This document shows positions 21,301 through 32,201 of a DNA stretch of 64,000 bases, one piece after another (the stretch's first letter is position 1; every line of letters starts with the position of its first letter). Position numbers and translations under genes: made by a program. The notes under the pieces are model-generated. The model did not search any database. It saw only the letters and a program-made list of their open reading frames with translations, and was not told where the DNA came from. The stretch comes from Sanderia malayensis (lineage: Eukaryota; Cnidaria; Scyphozoa; Semaeostomeae; Pelagiidae): NCBI GenBank assembly GCA_013076295.1, contig RQOL01000906.1:558001-622000 (forward strand), read 5' to 3'.

Positions 21301-23829
21301 TTGATTTAATGTCATATGACTGCAAACTAAAAAAATAATATAAAAAAAATAAAAAAGTAGGTCATTCTTTTACAAAAATCAAATTGCTAAAAATATTGGT
21401 CATTAATTTCTATTTTCAAAATGTAAATCACCTTCTAACTAGGGAAGACTTTAAACAGCAATGTAAATATGAAGAACAACAAGGTTTGGCTGACTGCGTG
21501 GCTAACAATTTTTTGTTACTTTCTTAGGATAATTTCCAGCTTGAATTAATTTGAATGAAATTGAGCACAAGCATCTTTTAGTCAAGGTAAAAATGGCCAA
21601 GTGGTTAGGCTGCTCAACTCTTGTCAAGAAAGTTATGGGTTCTAACTGCTGTCCAGACTTGTCACAAAAAGTGTGAGGAAAGTATCTGCCAACTCTTGTT
21701 ATTCCAGGCAAAGCAAAAAGAAATCACAAGGTGCGGTCACATCAAGGGAAGGACTAGGGTCACACTGCTTAGATTAGCATTTGTGGGCTATACAGTGGAC
21801 CCTCTGCACTTAGCATATAAACCAATACCTTGCAAAGACGGTAAGCGTATTTGCCAATTAATCAATTTTTAGTGTTAGCTTTACCATTTGGCTCAGCAAA
21901 ACACAAAAATGAGTTATGGTGGCTGTGTATAGTGTATGCTATTATGGTGTCTGTTGGTTGAAACAATAATCAACAACAATGTGATATACCCAGATGTACA
22001 AACAATTCGAAAGCATGGACATATGGTCATAAACATTATATTTATGGCCTCAATATTACTTGCATGTATTAGCATTACTTACAAACTGAAATCTGATCCA
22101 TGAGTCTTGCTCACAATCACAACTCTGTCTTCAGTTTTATTTGTCTAAACAACAAAGAAAATCTATTCATATTCATTTTCTCTTCTTAAATTGCAGACCA
22201 CAAAAAGACAACTACTAGCTTAGATAGAACACCAATGCTGTAAGTAAACCACAACAGGTGCCAGTAGCCCGCTACTGGTGAAAGTAGACCACTGGCTGTA
22301 CTAGTCAACTTGCAAAGCTTTCTGTTAAAAACATTAAATGAATAAAATAACTTACGATTAATTTGCAAATATTCACTCTTCCTTCCCAACCATCAACATG
22401 TAAACGGATTGCACATTGACTATTAAAATCAATTGACTCTAATTTGGTCTTTCTGTGTGATCTAATGAAAACAAAAGAGTAAATGCAAAATGTTTGGAGA
22501 CTACATGCTACAGGCATGCTTCTTATCCAAAGCTCAGAATAAAACATGAATTAAATACCGTTGTAATTTCNNNNNNNNNNNNNNNNNNNNNNNNNNNNNN
22601 NNNNNNNNNNNNNNNNNNNNNNNNNNNNNNNNNNNNNNNNNNNNNNNNNNNNNNNNNNNNNNNNNNNNNNATCGTACTTAATGGCCTCACTTCTTGTTTT
22701 GCTACAAGTATTACAATTGACATGCTTCTCTTCTTGGGTTTTGTCTTAGTAAACTGAAAAGTAATCACATGATAAACCTACATACAGAATGTAAATATCA
22801 GAATAAGTGTGGTGAAGATCATAATCACAGTCATAATCATAATTAATATATTCATATCATATTCATCATAGAAATAAACAAAGCTAAATAAAGTAATAAA
22901 GCATTTACATTTTCATTTTCAGCCATCTGGTTTTTCTCCCTGCTAAATGCTGGCTTCCTTGGAAAATCTTTAGTGATTTTAAAATATCTTCTTTTGTCTT
23001 CATCATAATAAAATCCAGGAATCTCTAAGAAAGTGCGTAAATAAATGAAACTATTTATCGATAAGGTGATGGATGACCCCTCGGGGCGGCCGCGGCTGTC
23101 CAGACTGCAGAGTATGGCATGTGCACACCGGAGATATTTTTCTCTAAAAGCAACTGCACACCAGGCAGATTAGGGTGTGGCAAGTTATGTGGGTGGAGCA
23201 GGGCGTGGCCCCGTACAATTTATCCCAGTGATTATTTAGAAGATAAAATAATCGTTAAATTGTTTATATTAGGTTTCATTAAAATAATTCTTTTCAAAAT
23301 CATTATTAGTCCAGGCCCCAACAAGAAAGATTTCACGTAGAACGCACGCCGAAGTTACGCTGTACTTTCGTATATGTACGCCAGAAATCGTATATTTTGT
23401 ATATGTATTATTATTATTTAGGGTACGCCGAGCAAAATTTTTATTAGTATGTACGCCGGCACGCCGACTTGAGCCTTGAGATCACGCCGAAGATCTTCGG
23501 GCCTTAGTGCATGGAATGCTCCTTGCTCCTTCAGAAAAGGAAATTTTTTGTGTGCACACCAGCACATCTAAATTTTTGGTGGTGCACACCGGCACACCAG
23601 GAATTTTGTTCGTGCACACCGGAGATCTCGTCGAAAATTGCCATACTCTGCAGTCCGGGCGGCTGTGCTTGGATGGGGGGATGCAAATGGCCCTGGCCGT
23701 GACGTGGTGTTGTGAGCAATATAAAATTTACATCAGGGGTAATTATTACATGATAAAATCTTAGTTTGCAATCAAAGATAAATTAGCATCTAACATACCA
23801 CGTACAGGGGCCTTTTTCTTGGAACTCAT
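18387..23829 (-). CDS. DCAF4: DDB1-CUL4-associated factor 4-like WD40 protein (model incomplete)
   Basis: Putative WD40 substrate receptor for CUL4-DDB1 ubiquitin ligases. Exons read on the minus strand: 23829-23799, 23024-22909, 22461-22356, 22144-22083, 21326-21251, 20785-20727, 20568-20473, 20081-19981, 19699-19535, 18897-18783 and 18583-18387. The start MSSKKKAPVR joins to EIPGFYYDEDKRRYFKI, matching the PGFYYDPEKKRYF signature of DCAF4. C-terminal blades include TTKSDVLAL, LYSGSRDRTIHCFD, VELWDSRGF and VGEDCVTRIWELRNA, in the same order as DCAF4, ending DDVYFKSL. The model is not complete: exon 21326-21251 ends in phase 0 while 20785-20727 needs phase 2, so an exon or alternative site is missing there. 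The N gap at 22571-22670 lies in an intron or could hide an exon. Confidence 0.85.
21591..21870 (+). repeat. Possible degenerate tRNA-derived SINE
   Basis: Starts with a tRNA-like segment: GGCCAAGTGGTTAGGCTGC resembles a D arm/box A, and GGGTTCTAACTGC lies about 45 bases on like a weak box B. A non-coding body follows. It lies in an intron of the DCAF4-like gene. The B box is imperfect, so the call is tentative. Confidence 0.35.
22571..22670. other. Assembly gap (100 N)
   Basis: Exactly 100 unknown bases inside the DCAF4-like gene. The round length suggests a scaffold gap of unknown true size. Confidence 0.99.
23103..23655. repeat. Inverted-repeat element with GTGCACACC units
   Basis: A 17 bp arm GACTGCAGAGTATGGCA (23103-23119) recurs as its exact reverse complement at 23639-23655. 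Inside, GTGCACACCGGAGAT occurs next to both arms, with further GTGCACACC(A/G)GCACA copies at about 23550-23625 and GTACGCC copies at about 23370-23470. G/C-rich sequence continues beyond both arms (to about 23085 and 23700). No transposase-like ORF. Located in the first intron of the DCAF4-like gene. Confidence 0.65.
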
Positions 23830-24366
23830 GATAATCAGAGGTCTTGAAGTTGTGGAGCAATAAAAAAAAGAAAATAGTGTCTAGGCCAAAATGCCTCGTT
23901 TGCAAAAGCGAACTTACGATACCTCGTATTGAAATGGAAAAGAAGTTGAGGTTCATCAAACATCGTCATTGTATCTTTATATACAGTTTTCATTTCAATT
24001 GTATATGCACATGCAGTTTTATTGTAGAATTGCATTAATTGTCCTATGTGATTGAATTCGATTATTTACAACTTTTATCTATCTATTCTATTTAAAGTAA
24101 AGAGTTAAATAGTGTTTCTTTTAAAATGATATATTTAGCACCTGCAACACATAAACATAAATCCATGCCTTGGAACAAAATCAAGAACCGAAGCTAATTA
24201 TGGAGTTAGATACTTATTCACAATATTTACAACTAATCTCATTTCCCTGAGGGGAATACGATATGATAAAATAAACAAAAACACAAAAAAGCTGATTCTT
24301 GACGTGAACAAATGATAACAAATTAAAAAAGCGCACATAGCTACTTTTGTTATGACAACATTAAAA

Positions 24367-24984
24367 TCAAAATCTATCTTTTTTCTTGTTCGAAAAATTC
24401 AACGCTGGAAGATAAGTAGCAGATGTTTTGGTCTGCTGCAGGGACACATTCAAGTCATTCCCTTTTACTGTTTTCTCCTTTACTTTGGAACGCCAGAAAG
24501 CCATGGAGTTTCTATTTTCAAGAGATTGGATGTGAAGTTGATTAAGTGACAGACTGTCGTTGCTATTGTTTTTCCCAGTCTTGTTACCGCCAGCCTGTTG
24601 TTGATTCTGATGATCGGTTACATAAATCTCCTCCACAAGTGTCGGTAGAGTTAGCTTTGATTCCTGAATAATTCTCTGTCCTTTTTTTCTCCTTCTACTG
24701 CCAATACTACTACTGTTATTGTAATTATAATGCGAAGATACACAATTCACTTGTTCTTTCATACTACTCCAACAATGTTGCTGTTTCGACATCTGCCTTG
24801 TCGTTTCACTTGTCGCTGTCTCCTTTACGATATTACTACTTTTCAAATTAATTGCCATTTCGTCACTCGCTAAAACAGGCATTGCATTAAACTCTGCTGT
24901 TTTCCGATGTGTTTTCTTGTCTTTCCTGCCACCTCCATTTGGGTTTACTCCACTTATAATGGGAAGCTTAACAACGTCTTTCAT
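24367..24984 (-). CDS. Hypothetical 205-residue ORF, low complexity
   Basis: An uninterrupted ATG-to-stop ORF upstream of, and on the same strand as, the DCAF4-like gene. I do not recognise the protein. It is rich in Asn, Ser, Gln and Lys, with a basic stretch near the start (GGGRKDKKTHRK), a second basic patch (SRRRKKGQR) and a poly-Asn/Gln segment (NQQQAGGNKTGKNNSND). No signal peptide or membrane span is seen. It could be a single-exon gene, a terminal exon of a gene with unseen 5' exons, or chance. The length is above most non-genic ORFs nearby. Confidence 0.4.
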   Translation of the reverse strand: MKDVVKLPIISGVNPNGGGRKDKKTHRKTAEFNAMPVLASDEMAINLKSSNIVKETATSETTRQMSKQQHCWSSMKEQVNCVSSHYNYNNSSSIGSRRRKKGQRIIQESKLTLPTLVEEIYVTDHQNQQQAGGNKTGKNNSNDSLSLNQLHIQSLENRNSMAFWRSKVKEKTVKGNDLNVSLQQTKTSATYLPALNFSNKKKDRF

Positions 24985-26050
24985 TGGATTTCTTCATGAA
25001 ATAACACGTCGACGAGACGATAACGTTTCTCTCTGGCTTTATGCTAATGTTAAGATACCTGCGTCAATCCCATGCTTTTACGAGCGCTTTACCTGATTGC
25101 AAATCATGAAATCGAGTTGCTTATTAGCATAGCCTTCTGTTGACCATAATTTATGAATTAGTAATGTAGCACTTGATGCTTTGAAACTACTGTCTTCGAG
25201 ATTCTTAACAGTAGAATATCGCATTTGTCGCATCGCATCTTAAAGAACTTCCAAGATGAATGGCAGACGCAGATGATACAATACGGGCAGCATGTTTCGT
25301 GTCTAAGATTGTAATCGTCTTCTCAAAGGCTGCAGAATATCCTGAAATGTAGCTAATGTTTGTTGTCATGAATAAATTTCGAGTCACTACGCGAATTAAC
25401 AGTCGAATAAATCACAATAAACGATGTACACCACAACTCAGTCAATTAAAGTTTTCTGTTGCTTGTAATGCTGCAAATAATGACGTTGCTAAGTGATGAT
25501 TACTGTTTTGAATATTTTGTGGTTTTGCTGCCTTAATGTGTCCTCTGTTTGTTGTGCTTATAAATGATAAATTGATAGATAGCCGGACAAATGCTTGGGT
25601 TATTCGAAATATGACGTCAAAAACTTAAAATTGCAAAGCTGTTCTGTGATTTGGTGGGAAGATAAACACTTTTAAACGACAATAATAGCTGCAATAAGTG
25701 GCATTTAACACCTTAAATTACCTATGACGAAGGTGATTAAAACCGTACTTAATTACTACAGTAAAAAGTGCCCATACCATTAACGAGGCTACATTAAACT
25801 TCTTACACCATTACGAGGCAGGTACCGATGCACGCACGCATACATCATTCTGTATCCAGAGACAGTGAGACAGAGTCATATACAATGTCGAAAAAATTCT
25901 ACTAGCACGGTGACCACAAGGGTCGGATTAAGAAAATGACATTGTTTTAGTCAGAGTGGAGGGTTGAATGAAGGTTACCACGAGTTATGTTTCAACTTTC
26001 GTGCATTTGCAAGGTCGACCGAGGCGATGGGTTAAGATCAAACGTTGATA

Positions 26051-27760
26051 CAGTAGTATCCCGCATATAAGAAACACGATTTTAAAGTGCTAATGCAACG
26101 AAATTTGACATATCGATTTTTTTATTTTAAATGAAAGCCAAAGATGTACTGATCAGTTTGATGCAATTTTGACGTGCATCTGACAAGTATAAGTTACTTT
26201 AATTTGACCTTGAATCAGGCCACCTTTTGCGAAAAATATTGCAACGCTGTGACGTCACAGTGATGACCCATATTATTTCTCGCAATGCAAGTCAATGGGT
26301 TTTTTCGAACGTCGTTTGGTTTTTTTAATAGCTCCACTCAGGGTGGGGATATTTGAGCTCCGGCTGAACCAACATAAGGGCGAATCTTTTAGCCGTCGTT
26401 TTGAAAAAAATTGGTGTCATTTTCTTTAACGTTAGAGACACAATTTAAGTTTGAAAGTGGGTACCTCCAAAAAATGTGACGTCATCCCGCGTCGCCATTG
26501 TTGCTTCGAGTTGGTTTGGCTTATCCCAGGTCTTATTTTTTGTAATAACTTATTTTAGCTCAAAATTGCAGACATTGAATTATTTTTAGAAACTTCGGAA
26601 ATTAAAATTCCTTCGATATCACCCCAAAAAGCTAAATCTTCTGACATTTGTTTTGGTCGGGCCGGGCCTAACCACTCCGGGCGAGGAGTGCTTAGGCCCG
26701 AGTAAAGCTGAGAGTCACACGGGTTGGTTTACGAGCTTGTTTACTGCATCTATTGCAGGAATAGCGTTTGATTTTAGCTTTAATCTCATCTTTAATTCTT
26801 TCCCAATATCTCTCTTTACTTCAAAGCAAAAATGAGCGCTATAATGAATAAAATCCTGCTATCCTAGTCGGTGGGTGCGAATGATGTCTGTCTCCTGAAC
26901 TCCTTAAAAAGACCTTGTTCTGTTTGATTGGTTTTGAAATACTATCAGCAACATTATGAAACGATACTTTTTCGCAACACTGAGTAATCGTACAATTGTC
27001 TCCGTTATGTATCTCTACGACATGTAAATAGTTTTATGATTTATTTGCTCCCGAGACGAGATACCCGTCATGTGTGTGCTCGCTCACAGCTCGCCATGTC
27101 GAATTTCAATAGAAGGAAGCCTGCTTGACGTTGCAGACGCGACGTTTGATGACATCACAGTGATGTTCAGTTTTCGCACGAAAAAGGTCAAAATTGCCTA
27201 CTTTGAAGGTTAATAGCGAAAAAAGTATACATAATTTGCAAACTTTATTTGCACCACGTTAATCAGTGCATTGAAATCTATAGATTTTTGAAATAAAAAC
27301 ACTATGTAAAAATTCGTTGCATTAGCACTTTAAGAAACATCGACCATGATTTTCAAAAAACAAACCTTTTGATAAGAAACTGGCAAAGGTCTGAAAAAAT
27401 TCTTGTTTCTCATTCAAAAATTTTCAAATAACTTAATCCTTTGAAAAAGAGAATAAAACATTGATCATTCTGCACAGTAGTACTGTCATTTGAAAAAGAA
27501 TTTTGAATGCAAACTAAGCAAAAAGCACTTTTCTTGAATAATCGTAGCTTTTCTTAAAAGTGAAAATTTACAAATACAACTCAAAATAGTATGGTATTTT
27601 TGTCACAATTATTGATCTTGTGACTCCGTGGATAATCAATAGTATCATATGGTTTTTTGTATAAGAAACATTAACTGATTTTAAGTGTATATCTCATTTT
27701 ATAAAAAACGCATCAAACCTGAAATCAAAAAAATTGTTTCTTATATGCGGGACACTACTG
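26051..27760. mobile_element. Tigger/pogo-like inverted-repeat element (outer, host of a nested insertion)
   Basis: The left end CAGTAGTATCCCGCATATAA (26051) recurs inverted at the right end (27735-27760, TTATATGCGGGACACTACTG). The CAGT...CCCGC...ATAA pattern resembles pogo/Tigger-type termini and the element at 55131-56289. A TA precedes the left end; the right flank is TG, so the target duplication is degraded. Most of its length is the inner element 26094-27331. No transposase ORF remains. Confidence 0.6.
26094..27331. mobile_element. Inner inverted-repeat element flanked by TTAA
   Basis: Left AAAGTGCTAATGCAACGAA and right TTCGTTGCATTAGCACTTT are inverted copies. TTAA abuts or overlaps both ends, as for piggyBac-type insertions. 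The interior (about 1.2 kb) has no transposase-like ORF. It contains an internal hairpin (26663-26677 with 26686-26700, one mismatch). It sits inside the outer element at 26051-27760, so it inserted later. Confidence 0.6.
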
Positions 27761-28082
27761 TGCGTGTCTCAATGTTTTTCCATCACAATCATTTAGATTG
27801 TTGACCGGAAAGGCAGAAAACAAATGAAATAAGAGCCTCATCAAATAACAGACACGAAAAAGCATAACTATCAAGTACATTGCTAATCAATTTTTGATGT
27901 ATACGAATAAAAGAAATTCCTACCAAATAATGAAAGGTAATAATTATTATGATAATAGAGCGACAGAATAATCGAAACAGGAATGAAAAACTACTTCTCC
28001 AAAATGCCTTTTTGTAAGTTTTTATCTCCCAATGTCCAATGAAGACGAATAACAATGAAGAAACGAAATGCCATCTATGAAA

Positions 28083-31000
28083 CTAGTTTTCATCCATCTT
28101 GTCGGGCATGACTGGGGCAGTACCTTCGTCGTTGGGAAGTCCACTGGCTGCAAATTGACGCATCATATTCAATGGAACCGGAATCGAAGCGCCCATTTGT
28201 GGACCCTAAAACGTTAACAATTGGGGAATAAAATTACCACAATCAAAAGCATGTTAAACATCAGTAACGATAAAGATAAAGACTTGCTACACAGTCGTAG
28301 TATAGCTCACAACAACAATACCCCTCGCTATAAAACCTGGTTGAGCAATGGCTCAATAGGAAGGCTAATAATGATTACTTAGACATGGAGGGAAATCGAT
28401 TTCTACCTTCTCGTGAAGTGGGCAAACGAGTCAAACACACCCTCCTTGCCCCCCCCCCCAATCCATAAACTGAACGTACTCCATAAAACCAAACACACTA
28501 CGTTTCTTGGACTGGATAAAAACACTATTTAAAAACGATTTAACGAACTTTCAAAATTATTCTGCTCCAAAGTGAAGTACTTTATCCTATCTACTTTCAA
28601 ACCTATAAGCATCTATAATTTCGTTCTGGATTTTTCAAGCCTCAAACTTGTAAGGGACTGAGGAGAGTGTTCGATGCAAAATGAGTTGACGACACAGAAA
28701 ACATTCATCACGTCATAATGGTCCGAGCAAGTAATAACTTTGGAGAGTTACTTGATTTGAAATTTGCATTTTCAGGCTCATTTTAAGGTTCATTATATAA
28801 ACAGGTTGTAGTTTATTATAGAATATTGTTATCATACATTATCAAAAATTTGGTATAACAGAAAAACGAGTATTTTAAACAAACCTCGTCTTTGGTTCTG
28901 TCTGGTACAAGCTCATCTAGAATGTCTTCAATCACATTCATCCTTGAAACGAAATAAAATTAAAATCAGATTCAAAGATAATCGAAAAACCTAACACATA
29001 CCAAGTCACAGCTTTAGGAAATGTTTTCAGTCAGTTATGTAATGTCGGACGTAAACAATCAGTAAAGTAAGGGGGTATTTGAATCAAACTAAAAACCAAA
29101 CTGAATCAAATGATCACCGTAGTTGTTGCAAAATGATAAGAAATGGCAACAAGATTTGTCAGTTTGCTTCACATAAAAATCACCATTATGATTATCATTA
29201 TATCAGTGAGTGATATATTATTTGCTGTTTCCACTCAACTCCATAGCAGTGAAGCATAGTGATGCACAGCAGTGAAGCTTCAAAATATGGCATCATTGTA
29301 TAAGAGTTATCGTCTGTTGTCAGTTGAATAAATATTAAATATATAGAGGGATTGTCATTGTCCTAAAGCTTTTGTCCGAAAAACCGTCGTAATCTGCAAT
29401 AATAAAAACCAGTTGTTATTCAATCAAGTCAATTTCTCAATAGAAAAGCATGGGTTCTTACAAATGCAATTCTTCTACCAGCTTCTTGATATCAACTCAA
29501 ACGAAAAGATAAGAAGTAAAAATAGACAAAAATGTCTGCTTACTTTGCTGACAAGCCTCCTCCAGGTGGCAAATTGGAGATCTCTTCATCTTGCAAAAAA
29601 TCTACCACTACAGAAGTGTCCACATTTTTTGGCTCACTTGACTTTTTCATAAATCCTTTCAAAAACAGGAAAAATTGGTTAGTCGGCTCATGTGGCGGTT
29701 CAGAAGAAGCATAACTCAATTTGGCAGGTAACAAGCAAAAATAAGTATTGGAAGAAAACTAACAGCATTAATGAACTGTAATGTTTTGGAAAAAATAAAA
29801 ATTTAAATACAAACCAGCTATCTTCTCCTTGAGCAATGCATTTAACACTTTCTCCTGGAAAATAAATAAATTGAAATAATAACAATAATAGTAATAATAG
29901 CAATAATGGTGATGATTATGATGATTATGAAATCAAGCAAATGCTCATCTGCTGATACACATAGTAATCAGAATCGAAGTTGGACTTTTGGAATAAATGG
30001 CTTATTTAAAAGAAAATAAGCTTAGAATTGGTCAACAATGTGCTCATAAAATTTGAAAAAGTTTCTTTCAAATTCTAGAGCAAATGACGTGCTGTCTGTT
30101 TAAAGAGAAGAGCGAAGTGAATAATTTATGAATGTCTTAACTTGGGTAATGCAAATCCCAAAAGTACTGGTAATTATAGTAAAAAATTACAAATACATCA
30201 AATTAAGCATATTTCCAAACATCTTTTCAAACAATGAGATAATGACCAACTGTGCTAACAAATAAATTACTTTGACCTACTGTTGTGCTGTGATTAGTAA
30301 ATATTCTAAAAAGGTGTTTGCAATTAGAGCTTAGCTGCATGAACAAATTGAAATTGCTCAAAAAATTTAAAAAACTACCCAGTGTGTACAACAATTAGAG
30401 CACCACATTTCCAATTGGAAGAATTAGAACATGACCTAATTAAGAACATCACAGCTGACAGTAGATGCAGGGAAGAACTTTTGCAACTTACAGAAGCTTG
30501 TTCTTCCTCAGAAACTTTAGGTGCTCCGGGAAATGCCACAACAATAACACTCATGTTGTCTTTGCTGCCCTGAAGAGATAAACAAAATGAGATATAATTA
30601 AATAAACTATACAAATAAAACAGCACTGAATAAGAGAATTATGGTAGAGCACAGTTGAAGAGTCAAGTACCTTTGCTAGAGATGTTTCCAATATGTCTCC
30701 ACACAATGTTGTGAGGTCTTCATTGATGCTAAGCCGATACCTGACATAATCTATGACCTCCTGATTGGACATTACATCCCAAATTCCATCACAGGCCAAC
30801 ACCAAGAACTCGTCTTCTGGATGTCTTTCAATACAAGTTAACTCTGGTTCCGCAGAAACAAGTTGCTCTGTGCAGGGAAACCCAGGTACAGACTTGTAAT
30901 CAAAATCACCCAGTGCCCGTGACACAGCTAAAGAGCCATTGACCCTTTGAATTATGACACTTCCTCCTGCTTTTTCTATACGTTGTTTTTCAAGCTCGTT

Positions 31001-31738
31001 GTAGGGCTTGTGATCCATGGTTGCAAATGCAACCTGGCCCCCACTCCTACTCAACAGGGCCCTTGAATCCCCACAATTTGCAAAAATGATGTGAGTAGCT
31101 GTAACAAATACAGCCACAGCTGTCGACCCACTTCTCTCGTCACCAAGCTTAAACCTCGGCAATTCTGTTAGTTGTTTGTCTAGTTCTAGAAAACCTCTTC
31201 TAGTACATGTTTTGAAATAATCTAAATCAGTAGCTAAATGTTTCATGTCTGTGTTATTTCTTAGTTTTTGTTCTGTTTCAGCTCCTACTACTGGTGCAAT
31301 AGCTGAGTTCTGCTTTTCGTTTGCAGTTATGCTGTTGTGGCTTCCACTCGTTATGCTAATCGCCTCTTCTGTTTTGTTTTCCGGCGTATTTTGTGAAGTA
31401 TCAGACGAAGTTTTGCTAGCTTGGCATGTCTCGTCAACTGCCGGAGTTGAGGGCTTAGCTTCTTCAATTTGATAGCTCGACTTGCCTTCAAGGTTGCTCA
31501 ATATCACATCAAACAAGTTCTCTGCCGCATACTTACTGACAAAATCACCAGCATGGCCATCAAAAACTGCAAAATACGAGCAATCGGACAGCCTTGGCGC
31601 CAAATTTACCTTCATTGAGTGCGAATCTTCCATGTCAACTCTCCATCCTTGCATTGCAGAAACTGCAAAACGAAGGCCATTTCCTTCCCCAGAATCGAGG
31701 ACTTTTTCTCTCTTTGGTTTATCAAGAAAAAGACCCAT
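28083..31738 (-). CDS. PPM1A: PP2C-type Ser/Thr phosphatase, PPM1A/PPM1B-like
   Basis: Metal-dependent protein Ser/Thr phosphatase, cytosolic or nuclear. Six minus-strand exons: 31738-30671, 30569-30492, 29854-29815, 29655-29544, 28942-28885 and 28205-28083, sum 492 residues in frame. The start MGLFLDKPKREK matches the family N-terminus. Catalytic motifs are in order: MQGWRVDMEDSH, YFAVFDGHAGDF, RSGSTAVAVF, NCGDSRALLSR, DHKPYNELEKQRI, RVNGSLAVSRALGDFDYK, LACDGIWDVMSNQEVIDYV and SKDNMSVIVVAFPGAPKV. The metal-binding Asp residues of DGHAG, CDGIWD and KDN are present. The C-terminal helical segment typical of PPM1A/B (LPPGGGL, KMNVIEDILDEL) follows. Compared with PPM1A it has an extra acidic Ser/Thr-rich insert of about 75 residues after NLEGK, in the early catalytic domain. 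Orthologue of A or B cannot be separated. Confidence 0.94.
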
Positions 31739-32201
31739 GTTTGCTTAAATAATATTCAACAAATTATACTCGCATATTTCTGCAAAAAGTACAGAATAAT
31801 TCAATTGAAAGTATACGCGATTTGAGTAGACTAAAATTAACTCGCCATTTTGATCCCTTCGTCTGGTGTTGTGTGCTTCTTTTGCCATTACGTCACAACT
31901 ATTTATAGATTTGGCGGCTTCCCTTGCCTCGCAAAAGTCGTTAAGAAACGCAGCGAAACGCAGACAAACCGCAGACCCGGTAAAAGTGGGCGGCATCGAT
32001 AAACACAGGGCATTGCATTTTGTGGACCGTGGAGTATACAAAATAAATGTACCGTGGTCGTAAGCAATAAAATTGAACACAATGTGAGTAATCTAAGCCT
32101 ACATTCATGCTTTCTTCCAAATCTTACACCATATATCCAATAAATGACATAAGGATATAATTTACAATGCTTAAGAACTTAGGTTATTAGTAGAAATAAG
32201 T

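Larger units (their letters stand above)
24985..28082. other. Gene-free stretch with nested mobile-element remnants
   Basis: No exon-like ORF stands out. The region 26051-27760 is occupied by an outer inverted-repeat element with a second one inside it; these are listed separately. The rest (24985-26050 and 27761-28082) shows only AT-rich sequence. Confidence 0.6.
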
